The position numbers and the translations under genes were made by a program. A stretch of 10,731 nucleotides of DNA from Candidatus Fermentibacterota bacterium (lineage in GTDB: Bacteria; Fermentibacterota; Fermentibacteria; Fermentibacterales; JCC-6). Shown piece by piece: positions 1-7,600 of the stretch (positions within the stretch are counted from its first letter, which is position 1; each line of letters opens with the position of its first letter). The notes under the pieces were generated by a model. The model saw only the letters and a program-made list of their open reading frames with translations, was not told where the DNA came from and did not search any database. The stretch lies in assembly GCA_030607835.1 (NCBI GenBank), contig JAUWJE010000042.1:1-10731 (forward strand), written 5' to 3'.

Positions 1-371
1 CCGTCCGTGGTGAATGCCGGCATGTTGCTGTAGCAGACGGTTGTTTCGCTCCAAGTTTCTGTAACGCGGTAATAGGCCATCTCACCCGAAGGCGACCCAT
101 AGAACTGGTTGCAGTAGATACGGAACTCAGCGTTATCGATCGTCGATCCTGCAGGTATGGAGCTTAGATCCCACATTATGAAGGTCCTATTGTAGCAGTC
201 GGAATATCTCCCCTGAGCCAGGTACTGGTTGCCCAGCATGGGATTGGTTGCGCCGGGAACACAGTCGCATACAAACGCGTCCTGAATCGGTTCGAGAGAG
301 ACCTGATCGGCTGCAGCGGGGAGAACGAACATGCAGCACAGCAGTATCGATACAAAGAGTACTCTTTTCAT
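1..371 (-). CDS. DNRLRE-domain secreted protein, 5' part only (runs off left edge)
   Basis: The reading frame is open on the minus strand from an ATG at 371 to the window edge, giving about 123 residues with no stop. The start is supported by a purine-rich ribosome binding site (GGGGGAAG) just upstream. The N-terminus MKRVLFVSILLCCMFVLPAAA is a clear Sec signal peptide: two basic residues, a hydrophobic core and a PAAA end. The mature part contains 'NRTFIMWDLSSIPAGSTIDNAEF' (interrupted by nothing else of note) and then 'YYRVTETWSETTVCYSNMP'. These match the DNRLRE family pattern: a structural beta-sandwich in which 'F.LssIPaGatI..AeLrLy' is followed by 'W.E.tVTW.n.P'. Such domains sit in extracellular or cell-surface proteins, often next to carbohydrate-binding or sorting domains. 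The rest of the protein is outside the window, so its overall function cannot be given. It lies downstream of the TetR gene on the same strand, 102 bases away, and is probably transcribed separately. Confidence 0.85.
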   Translation of the reverse strand, partial: MKRVLFVSILLCCMFVLPAAADQVSLEPIQDAFVCDCVPGATNPMLGNQYLAQGRYSDCYNRTFIMWDLSSIPAGSTIDNAEFRIYCNQFYGSPSGEMAYYRVTETWSETTVCYSNMPAFTTD

Positions 372-473
372 TATTTTCTTCCCCCTTTCCTAAAAAACTC
401 CTTCTCCGAATATTCACGAGTTTGGTCTTGTTCTGACTGAAACAACTACTCGGTATTCATGAAAAAGCAGTCA

Positions 474-1082
474 TTAGATTTCCTTGCGCTCGGGAGCATA
501 ACCTGGCAGCAGTCTGTCGAATACATACTTCTCGAAAAGAAGAAGAGGTCTCTCGCTGTCTGAAACTTTGAGGTAGATGAGTGCCCCCTGCCAGCTGTTG
601 ATGATGAATTCCGCCAGTTCAGCTGTATTCGTTGATGTGCTAAGGTCACCTGACTCTACAGCCCGGTCAAGGCAGAGCGATACCGGTTTCATGATGTCCT
701 GGAAGACTGCATACAGCTTTTCGCGGAACCTGGGATTCGTCGCAGCCATCTCCTGGGACATATTGCCTATGGGACATCCGCATTTCCGTTCTCTGGACAT
801 AAATTTATTTCTGAATTGCTCGAAGAATGATCTGAGGTTCTCCAGAGGAGGTGTGTCCGAATCCTCAGCAAGGTGTTTATAGAATGCACTGCTTATACCA
901 CTGTGCAGGTATTCTATCAGCTTCAGTCCGAAGTCCTCCTTGCTCTTGAAGTAGTAATAGAAAGAACCTTTTGGGATCTCGGCTGCCTGGAGTATTTCAT
1001 TGAGGCCCGTATTGTTGAAGCCCTTCTCCCAAACCAGCCGTGAACCTTTCTCAAGAATTTTCAGCGCGACTTCCTGACTCAT
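474..1082 (-). CDS. TetR/AcrR-family repressor, NemR/AcuR-like
   Basis: This is a DNA-binding repressor of 202 residues, a normal TetR length. The start is set at ATG 1082 (MSQEVALKIL) because AAGGGAG lies five bases upstream; an in-frame ATG at 1097 overlaps that binding site and leaves almost no leader. Residues near 6-50 form the helix-turn-helix domain, with the family signature 'GFNNTGLNEILQAAEIPKGSFYYYFKSKEDFG'. The C-terminal ligand domain carries 'CGCPIGNMSQEM', typical of the NemR/AcuR/YxaF branch. From memory of E. coli NemR, its redox-active Cys106 falls in an equivalent 'GC' motif and its partner Lys175 in 'GANLQAKIS'. Here a Cys (103 in this numbering) and a Lys in 'GALIYLKVS' (172) align with them. 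Such proteins derepress on electrophiles or oxidants, so a similar input is inferred. A palindrome in its own promoter suggests autoregulation. No obvious target gene such as an enoate reductase is adjacent. Confidence 0.88.
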   Translation of the reverse strand: MSQEVALKILEKGSRLVWEKGFNNTGLNEILQAAEIPKGSFYYYFKSKEDFGLKLIEYLHSGISSAFYKHLAEDSDTPPLENLRSFFEQFRNKFMSRERKCGCPIGNMSQEMAATNPRFREKLYAVFQDIMKPVSLCLDRAVESGDLSTSTNTAELAEFIINSWQGALIYLKVSDSERPLLLFEKYVFDRLLPGYAPERKEI

Positions 1083-1105
1083 TGTTACTCCCTTCATGTA
1101 ATACC

Positions 1106-1132
1106 ATTAGACCGGTCGTGTAAGAATGTCAA
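1106..1132 (-). promoter_or_regulatory. Promoter of the TetR gene with internal operator
   Basis: On the minus strand a perfect -35 box TTGACA (1132-1127) is followed after 15 bases by TCTAAT (1111-1106), a 5/6 match to the -10 consensus. The 15-base spacing is short but tolerated. The perfect 8-bp palindrome GACCGGTC (1110-1117) sits between and across these elements. Its half site TAGACC (plus strand 1108-1113) matches the half site I recall for the E. coli NemR box (TAGACC...GGTCTA), although the spacer is absent here and the other half is imperfect. Binding here would block transcription of the repressor's own gene. The predicted transcript start, near 1099, favours the ATG at 1082. Confidence 0.55.
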
Positions 1133-1355
1133 GCTCTGCTTTTTGAAACGAAGAACATAGGCGTGTAGATCGGATATGGGCGCCATGATGTCCGGCCTGT
1201 CGAAGTATACTCAGCATCACATCCTGCACTATGTCCTCGCTGCTTCTGTGGGCAGAATCATCAACCATTGCAGCGCCTGTTGTTTCGAGGCTTCGGTAAC
1301 GGTAGTGTGAACGGAAGTATTCTATCGTTTGATCAGTTTTATCATTGTTTAGCAT
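1107..1355 (-). CDS. Doubtful 82-residue ORF upstream of the TetR gene
   Basis: An open frame of 82 codons starts at ATG 1355 and ends 24 bases before the TetR start. I do not recognise it. Its codon use resembles that of its neighbours, and the segment 'SSEDIVQDVMLSIL' faintly recalls region 2 of ECF sigma factors, but nothing around it supports that family. There is no Shine-Dalgarno sequence before the ATG, which instead lies inside a 10-bp palindrome (AGCATATGCT, 1351-1360). The 3' end overlaps the TetR promoter and operator. If it is not a gene, then 1083-1438 is a non-coding stretch of about 355 bases. In that case it holds the TetR promoter on one strand and the chelatase promoter on the other, and its middle holds nothing I can identify. 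Confidence 0.25.
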   Translation of the reverse strand: MLNNDKTDQTIEYFRSHYRYRSLETTGAAMVDDSAHRSSEDIVQDVMLSILRQAGHHGAHIRSTRLCSSFQKAELDILTRPV

Positions 1356-1383
1356 ATGCTGGAATTTTTATATGTTATATAAA
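1351..1383. repeat. Two adjacent palindromes upstream of the chelatase-like operon
   Basis: AGCATATGCT (1351-1360) is a perfect 10-bp palindrome. Six bases further, TTTATAT-GTT-ATATAAA (1367-1383) is a perfect 7-bp inverted repeat around three bases. Both lie just upstream of the -35 element proposed for the gene at 1439. They could be operator sites or a bend-prone UP-like region; AT-rich palindromes also arise by chance. Confidence 0.45.
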
Positions 1384-1387
1384 TCAA

Positions 1388-1415
1388 TTGTACTTCGTAC
1401 TCGGAATACTATTAT
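1388..1415 (+). promoter_or_regulatory. Candidate promoter of the AAA+/VWA pair
   Basis: TTGTAC (1388-1393), a weak -35, is followed after 16 bases by TATTAT (1410-1415), a 5/6 match to the -10 consensus. Transcription would start near 1422 and leave a short leader with AAAGG (1428-1432) ahead of the ATG at 1439. The -35 overlaps a small inverted repeat, GTAC-TTC-GTAC (1390-1400). Confidence 0.45.
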
Positions 1416-1438
1416 CAGATTATTATGAAAGGTAGAAA

Positions 1439-2518
1439 ATGTTTCCATTCTCAGGAATAGTCGGCCAGGAAGAAGCAAAGCTCGCGTTGGCCATAGCGGC
1501 GGTCGATCCCGGCATGGGAGGAGTTCTCCTGTCCGGCATGAAGGGTACTGGAAAGAGTACTATCGTCCGTTCTTTCGCGGATATTCTTCCTGACCGCAAA
1601 GTGGTTGAAAACTGCTCGTACGGCTGTGCGGGAGTGAACGACGGATTTCTGTGCGATGATTGCAGAAAATCCCTGGAAAACAGTAATCTTCCGGACACCA
1701 TCAGCAAGAGACCCGAGCTGATAACGGTACCGCTGGGGGTTACCGAGGATCGTCTTCTTGGAACAATAGATGTGGAGCTTCTCCTGCGCGAGGGTGTGCA
1801 GAAATTCCAGCCGGGGCTCATGGCCAGAGCCAATAACCAGGTTCTATATGTTGATGAGGTGAACCTTCTGCCGGACAACATCACCGATGATGTTCTTGAT
1901 GCCTGTGCAAGCGGTTTCAACACGGTTGAAAGGGAGGGTGTTTCAGTAACCCATCCGGCAAGATTCATTCTAATAGGCACCATGAACCCGGAGGAGGGTA
2001 ATCTTCGCCCACAGATACTGGACAGGTTCGCGATGTCCGTTGACGTCAGAACCGAACGAGAGCCCAATCTCAGAATAGAAATTATTGAACGGACACTGGC
2101 CTACGAGAGTGATCGTAAACGCTTCAACCGGGCTCATGAGAAAGCCGTTCTGAGATTGAGGAAAACCATATCAGCAGCCCGTTCAAGACTGCATGAGGTG
2201 AAGCTGCCGTGTGCTGCGATAGAGACGGTTGCAGAAGCAATGTCCGAACTGAATGTCGATGGCCAGAGACCAGACCTCGTAATGATAAGGGCTGCAATTG
2301 CCTGGTCCGCCCTTGAGGGGAAGTCTGAAGTGAATTCTAAAGCCCTCCTCAAAGTAGCTCCGCTGTGTGTATGTCATCGAACAAGATCTGGAGGGATGAA
2401 CCAGCCTCCCTCCAGGGATGAGCTGATCGAGCAGGTGAAAACCCAGGCATCCAGAGTCTGGAAATCGAAAAGCGGGGAATACTACGATCCTGAAACCATT
2501 ATGACTGAAACGGACTGA
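1439..2518 (+). CDS. AAA+ ATPase, magnesium-chelatase subunit I-like (ChlI/BchI type)
   Basis: This 359-residue cytoplasmic ATPase has the length and motif order of chelatase I subunits. The N-terminal 'FSGIVGQEEAKLAL' opens the fold. Walker A is G33-T41 (GMKGTGKST, Lys39), Walker B is 'VLYVDEVNLL' with Asp139/Glu140, sensor 1 is Asn183 in 'GTMNPEEG', the arginine motif is 'LRPQILDRF' (Arg190, Arg196), and a sensor-2-like Arg277 lies in 'DGQRPDL'. Four cysteines (59, 63, 72, 75; CxxxC...CxxC) sit in the loop between Walker A and the 'VPLGVTEDRLLGTID' segment, where they could bind a metal. In the known systems, I and D subunits form stacked rings that hydrolyse ATP to drive metal insertion by a large H/CobN subunit. 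Here only the D-like partner follows, five bases downstream, so the process served is unknown. ATG 1439 is chosen because homology starts at once. A MoxR-type chaperone role is the main alternative. Confidence 0.88.
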   Translation: MFPFSGIVGQEEAKLALAIAAVDPGMGGVLLSGMKGTGKSTIVRSFADILPDRKVVENCSYGCAGVNDGFLCDDCRKSLENSNLPDTISKRPELITVPLGVTEDRLLGTIDVELLLREGVQKFQPGLMARANNQVLYVDEVNLLPDNITDDVLDACASGFNTVEREGVSVTHPARFILIGTMNPEEGNLRPQILDRFAMSVDVRTEREPNLRIEIIERTLAYESDRKRFNRAHEKAVLRLRKTISAARSRLHEVKLPCAAIETVAEAMSELNVDGQRPDLVMIRAAIAWSALEGKSEVNSKALLKVAPLCVCHRTRSGGMNQPPSRDELIEQVKTQASRVWKSKSGEYYDPETIMTETD

Positions 2519-2523
2519 CGGTT

Positions 2524-4572
2524 TTGCTCGGAAAAGATATTCCCTTCTCAGCCATACAGGGCCTGGATAAAGCAAGACTTGCCCTTCAGATAGCAATGAC
2601 TGATCCCGCGCTTGGAGGAGTACTGTTCCTGGGTACAAGGGGTTCGGGCAAGAGCGTTCTTATGAGATCTACCCGTTTCCTGCATCCGGAGCTGGATGCG
2701 GACCAGGCCATTGTCAGGGTTCCACTGGGTGTTACCGAGGAGAATCTGACCGGAAGCCTGGATCTTTCAACCATACTGAGTACAGGAAAAGCACGTCTGA
2801 ATCCAGGCCTCATGGAAAGGGCTGACGGCAGGATACTTCTCATTGAGGATGTGAATCTGCTGAATGACAGGCTTGTGGACCTGATACTTGACTGTGCTGC
2901 CAGCGGAGTGCTGACCGTTGAGAGGGAAGGTATCTCAGTATCCACCACAAGTCGATTCAAGCTGCTTGCCACAATGGATCCTGATGAAGGCAGACTGCGT
3001 CCCCAGCTTCTAGACCGATTCGACCTTTCGGTGGAAGTCGGCAGCCTTGGAAGCGGTAAGGAGAGAGCAGATCTGATCAAACGGCTGCTTGCATTTGAAT
3101 ACATTGGAGAGAAGGCAGCAGCAGGATATCGCAGGAAGGATGCTGTTCTAAGAGAGGACATAATCAAGGCTCGAAGGAGACTTCCCAGAGTGGGAGTCAA
3201 GGTAAGATCTCTGGCTTCCATAGCTTTTGCAATGAGTTACCTGGAGATGGATGGCCACAGACCTGAGATGGTTATCACAAGAGCTGCTGGAGCCCTGGCT
3301 TCACTGCGGGGACGATCGAAGGTAATCTGGGACGATGTCCGTGATGTAGCTGTGCTGGTAACAGGGCATAGAACTCGGAAAGGCGGTCTTGAAGGACCTC
3401 CATCGGAGAAAGCTCTAATCAGCGCTCTACGGGCTGGCTGGGGAATCGGCTCCAGACAGGGAGCCTCAGATATACTCCTCCGGCTATGGGATTCTCAAAG
3501 CAGTGTTTTCACTTCAATATCTTCTGCGATGGATTTCCATGATGACAACGCTGGTAATGTCTGGAGTGACGAGATGAGACTGTTGAACGGACGCGATGGA
3601 ATGTTTACCACCGAGTTCCCGGAATTCATGGAGAGCAGGGCTGTCAAGAAACTTGTAGATAAAATAGCAAAAACTGCGAAACCTGGATCACATGGAGCAA
3701 AGAATACCAGGATGCAGCCGTCTATTGAGCAGACGCGTGGAAAGCCTGTTCGCGTTATTCCAACCGGGGATGCCGGGAAAATGAATGTATACCAGTCGGT
3801 CTTAGCAGCTGTTACAGGAGGGGAGAAGCTTCCCCTGGTTCCGCTTGAAAAGCGCTGGTGGCGCGCCTGGGAGAGGAGTTCGAAGCCAAGGGCTGTTGTT
3901 ATGATTGTTATTGACGCCAGTAAATCATCACGCGACTATCTTTTCGGTTTAAGCAAACTTCTAAGGACTCTGTTTGAAGATCACTTTGATCCCATGTCAA
4001 AAGTAGGGTTGGTCTCCATGCATAAAGGCATCCCTGTACTTCACTTCAAACCTACAAGAAACAGGCTCCGTGTTTACGGAAGGGTTGCGGAACTGATCTC
4101 ATCCGGTTACACGCCGCTGGAAGAAGCGCTTTTAATTTCAAGAAGAACACTCAAAAAATGCAGCACTACATCCGGCAAAACGGGAAGTTTCATCCTTCTC
4201 GTGTCCGACTGCGCTCCGGAACCTCTGCCCCTGGGCTGTCAGGCCCCTTACGAGAGCGATCTTTACGGAGGGGTCAGAAAAGAGGCCAGGATGTGCAGCA
4301 TTGCAGGTTTACCGATTCTAATTATTGATCCCATGAATTACACATCGATAAAGAGCCCGGAAATCCTTCCTGGAAGGCGCCTTGCCAGGTTCATAGAGAA
4401 TGTTACAGGGGGGATGCTGATTCATATGCCCTCCAGTATTCTGGAGAAAGACAACCTGATAGTAAAGGTAATCACTTCCTTGACCGGTAATAATGAGTAC
4501 AGAACAATCTCCAACACAATGGACCATGAAATCGGAAAGTATTCAAGTACAACTCCCTGGTTGAGCGGGTAG
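2524..4572 (+). CDS. AAA+/VWA protein, magnesium-chelatase subunit D-like (ChlD/BchD type)
   Basis: This 682-residue protein is a partner of the preceding ATPase. It starts at TTG 2524: the N-terminal 'IPFSAIQGLDKARLAL' aligns with the paralogue and no ATG lies early enough. Five bases separate it from the upstream stop, so translational coupling is likely. The AAA+ domain (about 5-330) keeps Walker A 'GTRGSGKSV' (Lys43). Its Walker B reads 'LLIEDVNLL', so the usual Asp-Glu pair is swapped to Glu108-Asp109, and sensor 1 is Asp152 ('TMDPDEG') instead of Asn. The cysteine loop of the I subunit is absent. After a linker rich in basic residues, a VWA domain (about 455-650) has a complete MIDAS: 'DASKS' (Asp464, Ser466, Ser468), Thr530 in 'GYTPLEEAL' and Asp562 in 'VSDCAPEP'. 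MIDAS metal binding usually docks the I subunit or a client. Many D subunits have lost ATPase residues; this one is only partly degenerate. Confidence 0.87.
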   Translation: MLGKDIPFSAIQGLDKARLALQIAMTDPALGGVLFLGTRGSGKSVLMRSTRFLHPELDADQAIVRVPLGVTEENLTGSLDLSTILSTGKARLNPGLMERADGRILLIEDVNLLNDRLVDLILDCAASGVLTVEREGISVSTTSRFKLLATMDPDEGRLRPQLLDRFDLSVEVGSLGSGKERADLIKRLLAFEYIGEKAAAGYRRKDAVLREDIIKARRRLPRVGVKVRSLASIAFAMSYLEMDGHRPEMVITRAAGALASLRGRSKVIWDDVRDVAVLVTGHRTRKGGLEGPPSEKALISALRAGWGIGSRQGASDILLRLWDSQSSVFTSISSAMDFHDDNAGNVWSDEMRLLNGRDGMFTTEFPEFMESRAVKKLVDKIAKTAKPGSHGAKNTRMQPSIEQTRGKPVRVIPTGDAGKMNVYQSVLAAVTGGEKLPLVPLEKRWWRAWERSSKPRAVVMIVIDASKSSRDYLFGLSKLLRTLFEDHFDPMSKVGLVSMHKGIPVLHFKPTRNRLRVYGRVAELISSGYTPLEEALLISRRTLKKCSTTSGKTGSFILLVSDCAPEPLPLGCQAPYESDLYGGVRKEARMCSIAGLPILIIDPMNYTSIKSPEILPGRRLARFIENVTGGMLIHMPSSILEKDNLIVKVITSLTGNNEYRTISNTMDHEIGKYSSTTPWLSG

Positions 4573-4625
4573 CCGCAGGTCTCTCCGGAACTGTACTATC
4601 TCATTTTCGCTGAATCATAAGGCAA

Positions 4626-4654
4626 TTGTCAAATGTCGCTGCAATATGTATTCT
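4626..4654 (+). promoter_or_regulatory. Candidate promoter of the kinase / HD-GYP / phosphatase operon
   Basis: TTGTCA (4626-4631, 5/6 match) is followed by exactly 17 bases and TATTCT (4649-4654, 4/6 match). The start would be near 4661, followed by GGAGAG (4666-4671) five bases before ATG 4677. The 104-base gap after the chelatase-like genes contains no clear terminator hairpin, so read-through from upstream is possible. Confidence 0.5.
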
Positions 4655-4676
4655 TTAGTCTGAGTGGAGAGAAGAT

Positions 4677-7600
4677 ATGGATATTCAGCTATTCAGTCTT
4701 GAAGAGTATACTCCAGAAGGTTTCAAGCCATTTGATGCAAAAGAGGAAGTCCTTCCTTCTGCTACCATAGTACTCTACGCGGAAACAGTTGAAAAGGCTC
4801 TTGCATTTCTAGGTGCTCATCTGGACAAGCCACGGGGTGTTATTGTAACACCTGGTGAATCATTTCATTCATCACACCTATCTCCTCGTTTCTGGCATCT
4901 CGCAATCCCGAAAAATCATCTATCTGGAGTTAAGGATATTGTTGAATGCTTCCTGGATATTTTCTGTTGTGACTGTTTTCCGAAGTCTGAGAGTATCGAA
5001 AATCTCAATTCGCTGCTTCTCACCATCAGAAATGTCAATCAGCTGATAGTACAGGAAACCGAACTGGATAATCTTCTACAGAAAGCATGTGAAACTCTTA
5101 TAGAAACGAGATCCTATCAGGACTGCACCTTAATGCTGCTGGATGATGAAAAGGCTATCGGTACAGTTATTCAGGCTGGACAGAAAAGCTATCTCAAAGA
5201 TGAACTGGTTTCAACCCCTCTTCCCGCATGTGTCGTTAAAGCCATTGATACCGGGAATTATGTTGTTATGAGGGAGGCTGGCGAATGTGAAGGATGCAAC
5301 TTCCTGGGAAGGCATGGAGATGAATTTTCTCCAACTTTCGTTGCTCCAATGAAATCTGAGGACGGGATTGTCGGTATTTTATTTGTTGCCCTTGCAAGTG
5401 AAGCAATTCTTAATTCAAATGAAGGAAGCCTTCTGCAGGAAGTAGCGAATGATCTTGCTCATGCCATGCGGAAACTGAACGCTGAAGCAAAGCTAATTAA
5501 GTCGGAAATGAGGTACAGGAAACTTTTTGACTCCTCCCATGATGCAATAATGACACTGGAGCCACCCTCATGGAAATTTACATCAGGCAATCCCTCTATA
5601 CTGGGAATGTTCGGTGTATCATCCGAAGAGGAATTCACTTCCCTGGGTCCCTGGGACGTCTCTCCCGAATACCAGCCAGACGGGCAGCTGTCATCTGAAA
5701 AAGCAAAGGAGATGATAGGAATTGCCATGAGGGAGGGATCGAACTTCTTTGAATGGACCCACTGCAAAGTAACGGGAGAGAACTTCCCGGCGATGGTACT
5801 CCTGACACGGGTTACAATGCAGGACAGCACATTCCTCCAGGCAACCGTAAGAGACGTTACGAAGCAGAAAGAGATGGAGGAAGCTCTTCGGAAGAGCGAA
5901 GCCAGGATTAGAGGCATCGCAGACAGTGTTCCCGGTGTGTTATTCCAGTCCTATGTCAGACCAGATGGTGAAAACGGTTTTTACTATATAAGCGAGAGCG
6001 TAACGGAAATACTTGGGATGTCCTCTGAACTGGATGGTCTCTACAGAAGGTTTGTTGATCGGATACCTCTGGAAAACCGCAGAGCGTTCATGAGTTCAGT
6101 GGATAAGGACACCAGGAATGTGACCGAAAGTGAATACATAACCGCATTCATTAAACCCTCAGGAGATAAGATCTGGATAAAGGTCATGTCCATCCCGACG
6201 AAACTTGAGGAAGAGGTTGTTTTCAACGGAGTCATTCTTGATGTAACTGAACAGTGGGAAGCGGAGAAAGCTCTCAGGGCTGAACGCGATTATTCGTCCA
6301 GTATCATCAGTGGCACTCCTGCGATAATTGTCGGCATATCTCCTAAAGGAATAACAAAATACATAAATCCTGCAGGGGAGAAGGTGATAGGATACAGCAG
6401 CAGTGAAATCGTTGGACAGAACTGGTGGAAGGTTTTTTATCCGGGTGAGGAGTTCAAGCAGGTTGAAAAGCTCTTCACAGCATTCAGTGAGGAGGGTAAT
6501 GTCAGAGACTACGAAATGACCCTTACTGCAAGAACTGGAGAAAAAAGAATAATATCCTGGAACTCCATTAATCGTCTCGATGAGAATAACAATATTATCG
6601 AAATAATTGGATTCGGTTTTGACGTAACAGATCGAAAAAAAACTGAATTCGAGCGTAATCAACTCAAAAACTACTTGACCAATATCATCGATTCAATGCC
6701 TAGTATTCTTATAGGAGTAAGTAATAACGGCAATATCACTCTCTGGAATTCAGGAGCCGAAAAAAGGACAGGTGTAAGTGCAGAGGAAGCATTCGGAAGG
6801 GGACTGAGTGAAGTATTTCCATTTCTGAGCAATTATTATCCTCTGATCTCAGAGAGCATTACTTCAAGGGAGGTTAAGTATAAAGCCAGGCAGAATACAT
6901 CCACTGAAGAGGAAAACCGGTATGAGGATCTGACTGTCTATCCTCTGGTGGCGGACGACGTTAAGGGCGCTGTGATAAGACTTGATGATGTTACGGAACA
7001 GATTCGTCTTGAGGAGATGATGATACAATCGGAGAAAATGCTCTCCGTAGGTGGACTTGCCGCAGGTATGGCTCATGAAATAAACAATCCTCTTGCCGGA
7101 ATGATGCAGAATGCAGAAGTCATTCTCAGAAGACTTACAAGAGATCTGCCGGATAATGACAGGATTGCAGGTGAAGAGGGAACAACAATGGAGGTAATCA
7201 GGGGTTTCCTTGAAAAAAGGGGCATTCTTCATCAGCTGAAGCTGATCCATGATTCCGGTACTAGAGCTGCCACAATAGTACAGAATATGCTGAGTTTTGC
7301 AAGGAAGAGCGAAGCAAAACCCTCTCTATACGATGTAGTGGAACTTCTGGATAAGACAGTGGAGCTTGCTCAGAATGATTATGATTTAAAAAAGAAGTAC
7401 GATTTCAAGCATATTGAGATTAAAAGGGAATACGAGCCATCGCTGCCGAAGATTCTATGCGAAAGAAGCAAGATTCAACAGGTATTCCTCAACATCCTGC
7501 GTAACGGAACAGAAGCTATGTGGAAATCCAAATCCAGGACAGGCATACCGGAGAAGCCACATTTCATCCTTAGAATATTTGCTGAAGGCGACTCTATAGT

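Noticed and set aside
187..417. 76-codon minus-strand ORF overlapping the DNRLRE gene
   Set aside because: The frame from ATG 371 gives a signal peptide and family motifs; this one is arginine/serine-rich nonsense in a different frame.
430..473. Possible terminator after the TetR gene (TGACTG...CAGTCA)
   Set aside because: The arms are six bases with a loop of nearly 30 and no following T-run in the right place.
577..882. 101-codon plus-strand ORF opposite the TetR gene
   Set aside because: It lies entirely opposite a convincing TetR protein and has no recognisable domain or ribosome binding site.
1107..1355. Possible ECF sigma factor fragment ('SSEDIVQDVMLSIL')
   Set aside because: Only about a dozen residues resemble sigma region 2; the surrounding sequence and the missing region 4 do not fit.
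1423..2067. Long antisense ORF (about 214 codons) opposite the I-like ATPase
   Set aside because: Its product is rich in Ser, Arg and Pro with no motif, as expected from the complement of a well-supported ATPase gene; no ribosome binding site.
2183..3221. Two antisense ORFs (151 and 211 codons) opposite the chelatase-like genes
   Set aside because: They lie wholly opposite coding sequence with clear AAA+ motifs, and show low-complexity Ser/Arg/Leu composition.
4573..4625. Possible terminator after the D-like gene
   Set aside because: No stable hairpin followed by a T-run could be found by eye.
6159..6662. 167-codon minus-strand ORF opposite PAS domains of the kinase
   Set aside because: It is opposite well-conserved PAS sequence; the composition is that of a complementary-strand artefact.
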